From Lasiosphaeris hirsuta (lineage: Eukaryota; Ascomycota; Sordariomycetes; Sordariales; Lasiosphaeriaceae), in NCBI GenBank assembly GCA_030549175.1, contig JAUKUA010000001.1:5828001-5892000 (forward strand): a DNA stretch of 64,000 bases, in the 5' to 3' direction. Both the position numbers and the translations under genes were made by a program. Shown piece by piece: positions 22,482 through 33,323 of this stretch; within the stretch, counting starts at the first letter, position 1, and every line of letters begins with the position of its first letter. The notes beneath the pieces are model-generated. The model was not told the origin of the DNA. It did no database searches and was given only the letters and a program-made list of their open reading frames with translations.

Positions 22482-23068
22482 GGCTGCGAATACGTCTGCA
22501 CTAGGGATGTGGTGGTAATTTCTGAGCGTGTATCTGTATTATAACCTTAATATAGACGCCGGAGCTTGTAAAGTAGCATTTAGTGGGGGACTGGCTTCGC
22601 GAAGCATGTGGTGGGGGAATGTCTGCCGCCGAACAAAAAGTGAATGGAGCTTTGACGATCAAGTAAAGGATGGGGTAAAGGATGGGGGAGAATAATCGAG
22701 CTCAAGGTATTGCCGAATTAGGTTAGACTAGATTTGGCGCATGGGTTCAGATCATCGTGTGCACCTTGACGACTGTTTAAGGATTGCTTCTTCCTGTGCA
22801 TGAACGATATTCTACTTGGTATTCCGTACATCAAGCAATTCAATAAACCGTTTCTGAAGTCCAGAAATTTCAAATTAAAGCCATTTGATATCGCTTTTGA
22901 TCAATTAAATACATTCGCAGAGTAAAACCAGCGCTCCGTTCGCCGTCAATTTATACCCGAAGCATCCCTTGGGTATTTGTAAGCTGTGTTCCTCCATTTA
23001 CCAGTCTTAGGGCCTCAAGATAGTGGAATGCTTCATATCCCGTTGCTGAATCACAACCCGGAACTTCT
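22482..23068. other. Intergenic, no gene seen
   Basis: AT-rich interval between the MED8 promoter and the 3' end of the sulfatase gene. Nothing coding is seen. Confidence 0.6.
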
Positions 23069-25002
23069 TCACTGGCCGTGAGACCCTGCTTGGTCTGTCA
23101 GGAGGACAGACCCTGTCTCCCTCCCATTGGCGTCAACGAATGGATATCGCGCCATGCGCTCAAGGTCATCAAGCGGGATGTGAGATCGAATGTACTTTTC
23201 CCTCCCGTCATCTTGGGGGTTGAAGTCCCAGCTGGTAAAGTGTCCCTTCCGTAATGCCGTCCACACTAACCTGCGCTTTCGCTGAGAGTGCAGCACGTCT
23301 TGCGTAATGCGCTCAAAGTCCCACCTTTTCTCGGACTCCGCCTCAAATGCCTCAAAGACAGTCTTGGTCTCCTCGTCAATACTAGTCGGGGGAGAGCCAG
23401 CCGCCTTCCTCAGTAATTTGGCTAGGTCGTGAAGCTCGAGCGGGTCTGCCTCGAGGTCATACAGCTGCGGGCCATCGGCTGGGCAGATGATATATTTCCA
23501 CTTACCCCGCTTGATCATCATGAGCGGGCTGATGGTTCCCTCGCCTGTGTACTCAGCAATGGCCTCATCGTGACCCTTGTTACCTTCAAGATGCGGTAGT
23601 AAGGACACACCGTCCATGGGAAGGGATGCGATGGGCTTAGTGCCGACAAGGTCGCACATAGTTGGGAGTATGTCGAGGGTGGACACGTTTTCTGTGACCC
23701 GACGGGGTTGGAACCAGTCAGGGTACGACACCAAGAGCGGTACCCTAACGGATGACTCGAAGTAGTTCATCTTATACCTATAGTTGATGAAAGTGAGTAA
23801 AATTTGCCTTGTGTTTATTTATGAGGGTTCGCTTACCAGAGTCCGCGTTCGCCAAGCATATCGCCATGGTCGCCACTGAAGATGACAATCGTGTTCTCGT
23901 CCAGGCGACACCGCTTGAGAACGCCGAGTAGCTTGCCGACGCAGTCATCAACGTAGCTCACCGCGCCATAGTACGCCCGCCTCGCTCGCTTGATTTGCTC
24001 ATCGCTGAAATCCTGGTCCCAGAGATCGCAGACCTTGAGCAGGCGCTTGCTGTGAGGATCCTGATCTTTCTTTGGTATCCTGACCTTGGGGAGGTCGATA
24101 TCGACGCCCTCATACATCTCCCAGTACTTCTCCTCAATCGTGTAGGGATCGTGGGGGTGCGTCAGGGATACCTAAGTAGCGCCAATGGGCACGATCCGTC
24201 AGCCTAGATATTACTTATTGGAAACCAGATCGGGCCAACCACGGGCCCGGCTGTTCCCCCAAGTTTTCAGTCACTGGCAATCAAGGGGGGGGGGGGGGGG
24301 GGGGGGGGGGGCTGCGCCGTGTGGTTCCTAAACACATACCGTTAGGCAAAACGGACGGGCATCTGGACCCTCTCGCACGTGGTCGTACATGAACTGGGTG
24401 GACCGGTACATAACCTCCTCATCGTAGTCGAGCTGGTTACTACGGACGCAGACGCCGGCTTGCAGGATGGAGCTAGCGTTGTGATACCACTCCAGCCGGG
24501 TTTCGGGCTCGTCCCAGTTGACAACCCAACCAAAGTCGCCGGGGTAGATGTCGCTGGTCAACCGAGTCTCATAGCCGTGGAGTTGGTCCCCGACAAAATG
24601 CATCTTTCCTGCTAAGACGGTATGGTAGCCCTGGAGCCGCAGGTAGTGAGCATAGGTGGGGATATCGCTTGAGATCTGCGTAGCGTTGTCAAAGGCCCCA
24701 ATCTTCATGGGCAGAAGCCCTGTGATCATGCTCATCCGTGACGGGGCGCATAGCGGCGAGGGGCAGTAGGCCGAGTCGAACTGGACCGACTTGGCCGCCA
24801 GGCTGTCCAGGCTCGGCGTCTTGATCTGTGAATCGGGGTTGTACATCTTGAGCAGGGGGGCTGCGAGCTGGTCGGCCATAATGTACAATATGTTGGGCCT
24901 TTTGGAGGGATTGGCCACCCTGCTGGAGGTGCCATTGCCCGTCGTGTCTACAGGCCCACTAGGTGCTGGTGAGGCCGGCATCGAATTAAGGTCCGGCGAC
25001 AT
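23069..25002 (-). CDS. Choline-sulfatase-type sulfatase (568 aa)
   Basis: Three exons, 25002-24340, 24171-23837 and 23777-23069, with introns of 168 and 59 nt. The N-terminal 37 residues are polar and variable. The sulfatase core starts RPNILYIMADQLAAPLL with the first metal ligand. The signature CPSPLCAPSRMSMITGLLP contains the C-x-P-S-R motif whose Cys is converted to formylglycine. The His of LAGKMHFVGDQLHGYE, the SLTHPHDPYT block formed across intron 1, and IFSGDHGDMLGERGLWYKM formed across intron 2 are further family landmarks. The C-terminus contains the KGHFTSWDFNPQDDGREKYIRSH region typical of choline sulfatases. The enzyme releases sulfate from choline-O-sulfate, a fungal sulfur store and osmolyte, in the cytosol; no signal peptide is seen. 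A relative acting on another sulfate ester is possible. Intron 1 contains an unbroken run of 27 G on the plus strand. Confidence 0.92.
24285..24311. repeat. Poly-G tract of 27 bases inside a sulfatase intron
   Basis: An uninterrupted homopolymer read as C27 in the sulfatase pre-mRNA, in intron 1 between the donor at 24339 and the acceptor at 24172. Its true length is uncertain because long homopolymers are a common sequencing error. Confidence 0.85.
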
Positions 25003-26175
25003 TCTCTCTACGGCCACAAAGGCGGGAACCGTGTAAGGGTGGGGTGCTCGAAAGTAGTGTAAACAACTGGTATATCCCAAAAAAACAATGTGTCGGCGAA
25101 ACAAGAGTTGAAGGGCGCGGAGCGATACTCGAACCGCCCAAGAGGCAAAAGAAACCGTGTGGCCGTTTCAAGAGGCGATAAAGTTGCTTTGCAAATGTCC
25201 TTTATTTCTGGACAGGGAGGTAGGAACCTAGGAGCTGATAATACTACCAAACACGGGGATTGCCCGTGGGACCGATTCGCCCAGTGGATCGTCTGCGATT
25301 TCGCAATCGGCACTAGCCTTGGCACCACCAGCATCCGCTGTCGGAATTTGCGGAACATGCGCTTGATACGTGCCGATGCGAGGGGACTCCCTGGGGCAGG
25401 GATACAGCCGGGCGGTGAGAAGGGGCTCCCCAGTTGAGGTCGAGGCCATTGAGAAAAGGGTGGATACGATCCCCCGGATTTTCATGCAGCGGGCGAAACG
25501 GCACATTGTTATGTAATTGGCTGATAAGAGTCGCGTGCTATGCTCGGGTCGACCTCCCGATGCCTCTCATCATCAACTTTAGCGCCTCCCCGAGACTTCA
25601 CATCATCCCTCTCCCGGGTTTGCGGCTAGCGATGGGCACCGTGAAAACGAGAAGCTGCAGATAGCGACTAGGTTCGAGACATTGATGCTCCAACCGCGCT
25701 CATGCAAAATTCGCGGGGGAGCCCACGAGACTATTGGGCTCCCGCCAGTCGGGTTGCTTCCGATGCATCACTGGTAAAGATAGGAACAGATCCCTCGGAC
25801 TGCGGATCGCGGATGCGGGATACGGCGCGATTCTGGACTCACGGGATACAAGATCACTGCGTCCGTCAGCGGCCACCACAAATATTCCTCCCTTGCAACA
25901 ACCGCAAGCCGTGTCGGCCCCCCGATTAATGAGCAGGGGAGGCTGTGACACTCGTTAGTGGAGCCACATGTCGACTGACACCTTGATTTTGTTGGTCAGT
26001 TTTGTCTGCGAGTTCAGAACACCGTGTCACCCTTACCGCTAGCGAGAGAAGTTCAGAGGGTCCGATGAAAAGCAGAAAAAGACATTATGATTGATCGCCT
26101 GACAAGCAGGCCAGCCCAGGCTGGAGCTGGAAACTCGGCACAGTAAGAAAAAAACTCCCCAAAAAAAAAACGCAT
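25003..26175. other. Intergenic, no gene seen
   Basis: Contains the sulfatase promoter and the 3' region of the MPDU1-type gene. Short frames occur on both strands with no recognisable features. I found no obvious sulfur-regulator (CYS3-type) palindrome by eye. Confidence 0.5.
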
Positions 26176-27086
26176 CTAGCCACGACGACGCGTCGTGGGC
26201 CCCTTCTTTGTCGGGGTTGCTGTCGTAGTTGAAGCTGACGGAACCTCCTTCTCCTTCTGTTTTCCCTTTGCCTTGGGCGACGGCGCATTCCAGTAGTAGG
26301 CCATCTGGAGAGCCAGCACCAGATTTAAGGAGAAGCCAGCGATGTAACTGTAGAGTATCAGCTTGTCGTCCACCTCTTGCAGCGTTGTGAAGATGCGTGA
26401 GAGCGAGCCAGCAAGGTAGTTGAAGACCTAGTTTTCAAAATAACAACAGTTAGCTCTAGAAAAAGGAATGGCGATCAATCTAGACTCACAGCGAATGCGC
26501 TTAGCTGCCCGGTGCCCCCTTGCTGCCAAATAGCAGCGATTTGCGGCACCTTGCTCGCGACGCTCAGCGCACCAGCGCCGACCTGGAGGTAGCCCAAAGT
26601 CTTCATGTCCAGGATCTGGTCACTGAACAGCGTCGCGAAGCTGGCAGCCAGCGCCGCAACAAACAGACCGGCGAGGCCAGTCTTTCCGCCGTAGTTGAGA
26701 ACGAGCGCCGATATGATGACGTTCTGGCCAAGCACCAGGACCGTTTCGCCGTAAGTGCTGAAGGGGAAGCCATTGCGGAAGTTGTAGGCCAGCGAAATCA
26801 GGTAGCTGCTCGACTCAAGGAGGTATGAAAGGAACGAAATGCCGTCGGCCGACTGCGACCGCACGAGCTTGATGATCTGGGGCACCTTTACAACTGACGA
26901 GGCTCCGATGATGCCAATGCCGAGTCCTTTGCTGATTCCGAGCTTCAAGCACTCCACATCGCTGGGATCAACATCGAGCACCAAAGTCTTGTAGCAGGCA
27001 TCGCCGATGATGGACACGCCGAGGTCGCGGATTGGGGTCGGGAGGTTGTGCGTGATGGGCTGGAGGGCGGAGCGAAGCGAGTCCAT
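26176..27086 (-). CDS. Mannose-P-dolichol utilization defect 1 (MPDU1/Lec35) homologue, PQ-loop protein
   Basis: Two exons, 27086-26490 and 26427-26176, with a 62-nt intron (GTGAGT to CTAG). Product 282 aa. It has two PQ-loop repeats: SSVVKVPQIIKLVRSQSADGISFLSY near residue 70-95 and SVASKVPQIAAIWQQGGTGQLSAFAVF near residue 180-200. Seven predicted membrane helices surround them. The splice joins LSAFA to VFNYLAGSLSRIFTTLQEVDDK, the conserved block before the last helices. The C-terminal tail is Lys/Ser/Thr-rich and basic. In animals MPDU1 is an endoplasmic reticulum membrane protein needed for use of dolichol-P-mannose and dolichol-P-glucose in N-glycan, O-mannose and GPI synthesis. The fungal role is inferred from this. 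Start chosen at MDSLRSALQP; upstream codons in the same frame read as non-conserved sequence. Confidence 0.92.
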
Positions 27087-27773
27087 CCTGCCTGGTGAGC
27101 GCGCTGGCGTTGAATTAGACCGGCAGGGAGCTGGATATGTGTTCTGTTCCCTGGATGTCGCGCGACAGTGATGGCTTTTGTGATAATAGCTGTGCCCTAG
27201 TAATTGCTCTTGTACGAAAGGGGGAGAAGCTGACACCAAGCAAGAATGCGCCGGGTCCAAGATCTGCAAATACGGAGCCAACCTGGCCCCACTTAAACTT
27301 TGTTGCGTGCCACCTGCTCGGTTGGCAGATGTCGCGGAGCCACCCCAGCCAAACAATGGCATTACCACTCCCTTGGTAACACGTAGTAGCGACACCAAAC
27401 CACGCAACATAGGGGATATCCGTATCCATTCATGGCGACCCTCTACCTCGATAATGTTATTAAGCTAGCCGCCTGTCGGAACACAAAAGCTTCGCTCTTG
27501 TTCATAAAATGCAGGCTAACCAGCTAGTTGGTATGATGTACAAAACCTGATAAACATGACTCTGGATTCTACAAACCCTCCTGATATAGATTCCGAACCC
27601 GTCCACCACGAGCATCGCAAGTGCATACGCCCGGCGCCCTCTACTATTGACCCAGAAACCTAGAAACCTGATGGTTTTGGCAAAAATAAAGACCAATGCC
27701 TCCCATGAGCTCAGTGTTGCTCCAGACCAGTTCCATTGCCAAACCCAAATGAAAGCGAAATTGAGAGAAGCGT
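27087..27773. other. Intergenic, no gene seen
   Basis: MPDU1 promoter on the left and the 3' end of the chromodomain gene on the right. No other gene is seen. Confidence 0.6.
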
Positions 27774-29094
27774 CTAGGCCTTGGCTTTGGGCTTCCGCCC
27801 AGGCTTTTTCCTCCCCTTTTTGGGCGTCTCCATTTCGGCCGGAGCGGCTACCTTTTTCTTGGCGGCGTCGAACTCTTTGACCAGGTCCAAAGCATGTTTA
27901 AGGTTCTTCTTGGGCTCCCATGTATTGTCGCTGTCGGGAAACCCCTTCCACTTGACATAGTACATGTGCTCCATTGTCTCTGCATCAATTCTGGACTCAA
28001 CGATCTCCTGGACTTCATACTCTTCGGCCGATGACCCATCGTCAGCAGTGGCCTTTCTCGGACGGCCGACTTTTGCAGGCTTCTTAGCAGGTTTGATAGC
28101 ATTGGCGGGTTTTGCGACGGTGGTAGTAGGCTTGGTAGCCTTGGTGGGCTTTGCGACGGTGGTACCAGGCTTGGTGACCTTGGCCGGCTTTGCGACGGTA
28201 GTCTAATTATATAATTAGGGTCTTTCTCTGCAGAATATGTATCCTGAAGGGAGTTGAAGCTGCAATTCTCACCTCTGGGGTCGCGGTACCCTTGCCGCTA
28301 ATAGCCGCCGCCTTCGCAGCCCGGACGGCAAGCTTTGCATTCGCGATAACACTAGTAGTGCGCACGGGGCGGCCACGTTTCGCCGGGTTTTGCTTAGCTT
28401 CAGACTCGGAGTCGGCGCCATCTGTCTTCCGCTTGCGGCCGGTACTCTTGGGAGCGGTGGCGGTGTTCTTGTTCAAGCGCGGGGTCTTGGCCGCTACGGC
28501 ATTTGCAGGCGTTCCAGACGCAGAGCGTGACGGTCTGCCACGCTTCTCAGTGACAGGCGCAGGCGCGAGCGCGAGTTCAGGTGAGCTCGGTTCGCCTTCG
28601 TCATCGAATGCATCCGCATCCACATTAGCAACGGGCGAACGGTCTGCCATAATGTCTTCCACGTCCGAACCAGACTCGCCGTCAAGGTTGACGACAGTAG
28701 GGTCAGAGCCTGAGTGAATATCACCACCGACTGATGCGGGGCCGGCCTGGAGCGAAGCCGGTTCGGGCTCGACGGAGCTACAGGCTTTGTCAGATGAAGG
28801 TACGGAGAGGAAATGTGAATAACGGGGGCAAAAAGTATCTTCGGAGCGGTGTTGTCAGGTGCAGTTGACGGTTGACTCGATATTTCACCCGCAAAGGTGC
28901 CGCCCAGGCCCAGTCACTGAAGCAGCAAATTTGATATGAGCAGATATTGGTGTGAAGGTGCCGAAGGCTGAGGAAGAAGGGAAGGAGGGGAGAAAACGTT
29001 TGGCAGTCAGGAAGGGGCAGTCTTACTTGAGAATGTCGCTTTGGACCGGGATAAAATCGTCCTCCTCACTGGGCAGATCCGGATCATATGGCAT
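27774..29094 (-). CDS. AT-hook and chromodomain protein (333 aa), HP1/CDP-like
   Basis: Three exons, 29094-29027, 28777-28273 and 28202-27774, with introns of 249 and 70 nt. The first junction rests only on phase and consensus, so exon 1 is the least certain part. The product starts MPYDPDLPSEEDDFIPVQSDIL, continues in an acidic region, and then has AT-hook-like cores (KRGRPSRS, KRGRPVR, VGRPRKA). From residue 192 a lysine-rich tandem repeat with the unit TTVAKPxKxTKP occurs about three times. The chromodomain spans about residues 252-303 (EYEVQEIVES, MYYVKWKGFPDSDNTWEP). It keeps the HP1 aromatic-cage residues at Tyr253, Trp276 and Phe279, which read methylated H3K9. No chromoshadow domain follows; the end is a basic GRKKPGRKPKAKA tail. 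The combination suggests a heterochromatin adaptor related to Neurospora CDP-2 rather than canonical HP1. That assignment is tentative. Confidence 0.82.
28094..28202 (-). repeat. 36-bp in-frame tandem repeat encoding a lysine-rich linker
   Basis: At the start of the last exon of the chromodomain gene, about three copies of a 36-bp unit code for TTVAKP followed by six variable Lys/Ala/Thr/Pro residues. The repeat resembles histone H1 tails in composition. Copy number could vary between strains. Confidence 0.7.
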
Positions 29095-29865
29095 CGTGAA
29101 TACTCAGCTTGTCAGTTGAGGCGCGAGTGGTCTGAGGTGCAAGGCAGTTATTGATGCGTGTAACGAGTGGGCAACGCGATACAAAATCCGTCGTGCCCGC
29201 CGTGTTCTGATGGTGCAATCGATACGGCGCGTCGCAAACAAATCGCCGCTATGTCGCAAAGATTAAATTGAAGTCCATAGAAACTGCTAAAACCCCGAAA
29301 AATAGCTGAGAGAAACCACTCACATAGATTAGAGTAGGTCAGTGAATTGGCTGATATGGATCCTCCAGAAACGATTCCGTATCAAATATACTGAATCGCA
29401 ACCAAAGTGGGCGAGAAGCGCGTTGCGTTCTGCGAGGGTTCAACAAGTCGGGCTCTGGTAGATGGTGGAAATATGCTGGTCTGTGCTATTGATTGATGTA
29501 TTTATTGTGCATCGTTTTGCCCCGAAGGGGCAATCGTACTGAAGCCTAAGGCCAGAACTAACCAACCTATAAGAGCAAGGAAATCCACCATTCTGAGTCC
29601 GCCAATAAATTCCTGGCCCGGGTCGCAAGCGTTCCCCGGGTCGACAATACCCGCCCAGGCTCCGGACCCCATGATGACAAGGAAATGCCGCTTCCGAATC
29701 TACCCTCCGGCTCGCTCGACCATCATTCTAAAGGTAGATAAAAACTCCGTAGAGAAAGCCACTTTCTGTCAGTCTGCCAAGGCCAATGCCTCTTCTTCAT
29801 CGTTGTCAATCTGAGCGGTATTTTCTTCCCGCGTTAGTCGCCGCCAGTATTTTCTTCCTGGTAGC
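29095..29865. other. Intergenic, no gene seen
   Basis: Upstream region of the chromodomain gene. A short perfect hairpin (TTGCCCC-GAA-GGGGCAA, 29516-29532) is present. No coding signal is seen. Confidence 0.5.
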
Positions 29866-30310
29866 TTATCTGCGAAGTTCCCAGGGCCCCCAGGTCTCCG
29901 GGTTATGGTTGAACCGCTCATGGTACTCCTTGAAGTCGACGTGGCCGGCTCTCTCTGCCAACAGGGCCCGCGTGTGCCTTGCGGGATAAGGCCAGTTCGG
30001 GTGGCTTATCCTTCTAGCGGATCTCCCAGAACTTATAGTCCTCGGGGGCTCCATCCCACCAGTGCCACTTAGTCGCCCTCGAGCGGCCCACCTTGGGTAT
30101 GGGTACTACCTCGGCTATCTTCCACGCCGCCGGGAAACGTGCCACACGTAGGCACTCTGCGTATAGTGACGTGATGGCCGTGGCGAAGAGGGTGGGCCCC
30201 CTGTCATTCCCGTCGGGGTTCTCGTAGAACCATACCGCTGTAAGCATGGCCGTAGTGATACCGTCTAGGCCCGGTGCCGACGTCTGTACCCCCTTCTACC
30301 TTACCCACCA
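29866..30310 (-). mobile_element. Decayed LINE fragment (Tad1-like non-LTR retrotransposon), internally deleted
   Basis: On the minus strand the part upstream of 30014 reads TSAPGLDGITTAMLTAVW and then SLYAECLRVARFPAAWKIAEVVPIPK. These are the first conserved blocks of a LINE reverse transcriptase (the APGxDGI and FPxxWKxAxVxPIPK regions of fungal Tad-type elements). A stop at 30014-30016 and a frameshift follow. The next frame reads ALLAERAGHVDFKEYHERFNHN, which looks like the end of the same ORF2, after the RNase H/zinc-knuckle region. The catalytic FADD block and the zinc knuckle between them are absent, so about 800-900 codons appear lost. The element lies downstream of RIC8 and is surely non-autonomous. 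The assignment to the Tad1 clade is an inference. Confidence 0.65.
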
Positions 30311-30562
30311 TACAAAATTACGTTAAACAAGTACATCACGGTTACTTTGCCGAGCAACTGCACTGGCCAATGTGTCATCCATAGACTCGTAAGACTCAGC
30401 CAGGTAGTGATCATACACCCGTCCGGATTTGGAGCTTGAAGCTCTCCCAACAATCTGGCTCCGAGCCTCTAGTGTCTATAACGAGGAAATAGGAACCGGT
30501 CGTAGGCTACGGAATAGAAACAAGGTGCTCAAAGATATGTTAAAAAGCCAAACATTGATCTC

Positions 30563-32205
30563 CTAGTCGACATGCTTTGCGACGTCCTCCTCGTAGTCGT
30601 CAGCAAGCTCTTCAAAACGGCCCTCCTGCACTGCCTGTTCAACAGGGTTCTGTACTGAGATGATGCCACTTTTCTTCAACCTTTGCAAAACGTCAGCATA
30701 AATGTTGAAATAAGAATAAGGCAAGATGAGCATACCTCTCAAACAGGACAAATAGCCGCTCGGCCTCCCGTTCCTTTTCCTCGCCCGTCATATCTGGCAG
30801 ATCGGCGAACTTCTCCACATCAATGAACTGCCCTGTTATCGGATTAACAGGCCTCCCGCTACCCTCGGCGGTCTGCATCTCGTTGGCTGAATCGGGCATC
30901 AGGATGTTGTTCTGGAAGAGAAAGCCCGCTGCGTAGCCGTATCCGACGTTATTGACAAATGTCGAGGCGTCTTTGTCGGACATATTGAAGAATAGGGCCA
31001 AGATAACCTCACGAAACCTAGGCGCGAGGGCATTCGTCGAGTTTCTGAGCAGTCGCGCGGGAAGAGTGTCACCCTTACCGAGGACGCTCTGCCGGTCTTC
31101 TTCTCCCGGAAGGAGCTTGGACTGGATGAGCTGACGGACGCTTTCCGGCGCATGTTCGTATATGCTCGCGATGGTGCAAGCTAGGGGAGAGACTGATAGG
31201 TCGATGTCGCTATCGGGGTACGACCTTGTGGCGATGTCGAGGAGGTATACCAATCTATCTGCGACGCTGGTGGATCCGCTTTTGGGGTATAAAGAGGCTT
31301 TGGCGTCTTCGCTGTTGAGGTTCATGTTCATGAAGGCGTGGACAACAGAACCGAGAGGGGGTTCGAGAGGGGTCCGAGTGGAAGAGATATCAAGCTTGCA
31401 AAGCAAAGTTATGAGAGGGGCAATCGCTGGAGTGAACGAGTCGACTCGTTCGGGACACAACTTGGTGACGTTGAATAGCAACTTCAGGGTCTCTAGCAGG
31501 GCCATTTCTTCCATAGGGTCGGCCCTCGCTCTGCTGACTGTTGTTTCAGAGACTCGGTCGGCATGTCTTGATATATTCTCAATGATGGCGTCTCCAAGAT
31601 GATGCTCGTCGACCAGTTTAACCAGATTGATGGTGGTATCGTATGTTGTAAGCAGGAGGAGCCTTGCCACCAGAAACTCGTCCTCCCGGCTGTCATTTCG
31701 TAGTTGACTGCAAGCCTTGTCCTCCTGTCCCAAGCTGACAAACAGTTGGCGTGTGTCGGGCTTCAGTAATAGCGCGTTGCAGAGAACTCGAAGAGCATTT
31801 CGAGAGGTGGTGCTCGATGGTTCGTTGAAGGCGTGCCTTGTGAGGGTTTCGATCCCCTGAGCTGAAATCAATCGAAGGCCAACCGCGGCAAAAAGACATG
31901 CCTATCACATACCTTCTTGGTAAATATCGGATCTGAGTTCCTAGGATCTCGCCCGTGGACCTTAAGTTCCTCAAGCGCGGCATCTCTTTCTAGTGCGAGC
32001 CTTAGTCACGCGTCTGGTTCAAGAAACAGGTGGCATTTCTCACGTTGGGTTGAGAGCCTTGCGGATTCGAGATCTTCGCTCAGCTTATCCACCAATTTTG
32101 TTACGGCGTCAAACTTGACTTCAACATTTGTCAGCCGGTTTCCCGAGAGCTTCCACGATATCAAGGTAACTGACTAGAGCCTACGAGGCTTCCTTGAGGC
32201 GCCAT
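30563..32205 (-). CDS. RIC8: Ric8/synembryn, G-alpha chaperone and exchange factor (468 aa)
   Basis: Five exons: 32205-32185 (7 codons), 32113-32044, 31989-31913, 31856-30736 and 30680-30563. Introns are 71, 54, 56 and 55 nt. The start is MAPQGSL; the junction reads into FDAVTKLVDKLSEDLES and then EELKVHGRDPRNSDPIFTKKGIETLTRHAF. This is the standard N-terminus of fungal Ric8, a superhelix of armadillo/HEAT repeats. Family blocks include NALRVLCNALLLKPDTRQLFVSLG, LLETLKLLFNVTKLCPER, the phospho-regulated acidic loop region, and the C-terminal KKSGIISVQNPVEQAVQEGRFEEL. Ric8 is a cytosolic chaperone that folds G-alpha subunits and promotes GDP release. In Neurospora it works with GNA-1 and GNA-3 in growth and asexual development. 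The small exons 1-3 could be missed by automatic callers. The total coding length is consistent with the frame. Confidence 0.9.
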
Positions 32206-33323
32206 TCGGAGGTGATGTGCCATAGCCATATCTAGACTGCCGTCAAGATAGCAGCAGTGCTGGCGGAGAAGTAATTGAATGGGGTAATAGCAGACGTCAA
32301 TGCAAATAGGCAGCGTGATATTTGGCGAAGTCGGCTCTGGGTCGAGGGGAATGCTCGATGGTCGGCCCACTTTGATGCAGACCACTTGAGTTTCGCTGCT
32401 TTGGAAATAACAAATCAATTCAGGTGGCTTTTGAGGCGAGATAAAGAGACGAGGGACAGAAAAAATACGCTTTCGGAGTCGCGAAACTCTACCTAGTTCT
32501 ATCCTGGATGAGAGACAGCTTCAACCTTTGGGTGTGGTAATTATTCTGAGGCTTCAAGTTTCATGTGAATACCCCTTGGGCGAGCCCGCATTCTGCGACG
32601 GCTAGGACACTAAAAGCTCCAGGCCCCCAAAGTTTAGGATGGGACACATCCAAAGTGTGGGGTAAAGCAGGGTATAGACACCCTAGCTACCACTCTGCAT
32701 ATTCTTCTTGACAAGGTACCTTATCAACACTATTAGAAGAAGAGCCAACATTTTTTTGGCTTTGCATGCGCATGATGCGCCATTCTATAGTCGAAAATTA
32801 CTTGCTGTTAAACAGCTCAACTAGGTAGCACACCAAATAGCAACTCAAGTTGCTGTTAGGACAAGGATATCGACAGGAAGAGTGGAGAAAATAGTTAGGT
32901 AATCAGGTGATCCAGGTTGGTGTTGGAGAAAAGAGGGGCCAATTTGTGAGTGTCTTGTCCATTGAGAGCTGGCACGACTCGTACGCGAGTGAACGGGCCA
33001 CATTCGACCCTTACTCGTGGGCCTTTCCCGTTCCCGTCGCGACCGCGTTAAGTCTTGATTGCTCCCAGACCCAGCCGCCAGCCGCCAACCGTCTATATCG
33101 TCGATCTCTCCTCAACACCGTGACACATTCCTTGCCATTGCGGCTGTCCACTGCTTTTCACTGTTGAGGGGTTCCTTATCATTTTATTCCCTTATATCTG
33201 TGTTTCCTGCAGGGAGGCACTTGAGAGCCGGGAACTTTGGTCATTCCTCAATGAGCCCGCTGTTTCGACGATTTATGTAAAGGTCGTTGCCCTCTCTCGC
33301 AGCAGTCTGGCCAGCAGGGCAGC
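32206..33323. other. Divergent promoter interval of RIC8 and RIF1
   Basis: RIC8 starts leftward at 32205 and RIF1 rightward at 33324. The interval of about 1.1 kb contains no supported gene. Confidence 0.6.
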
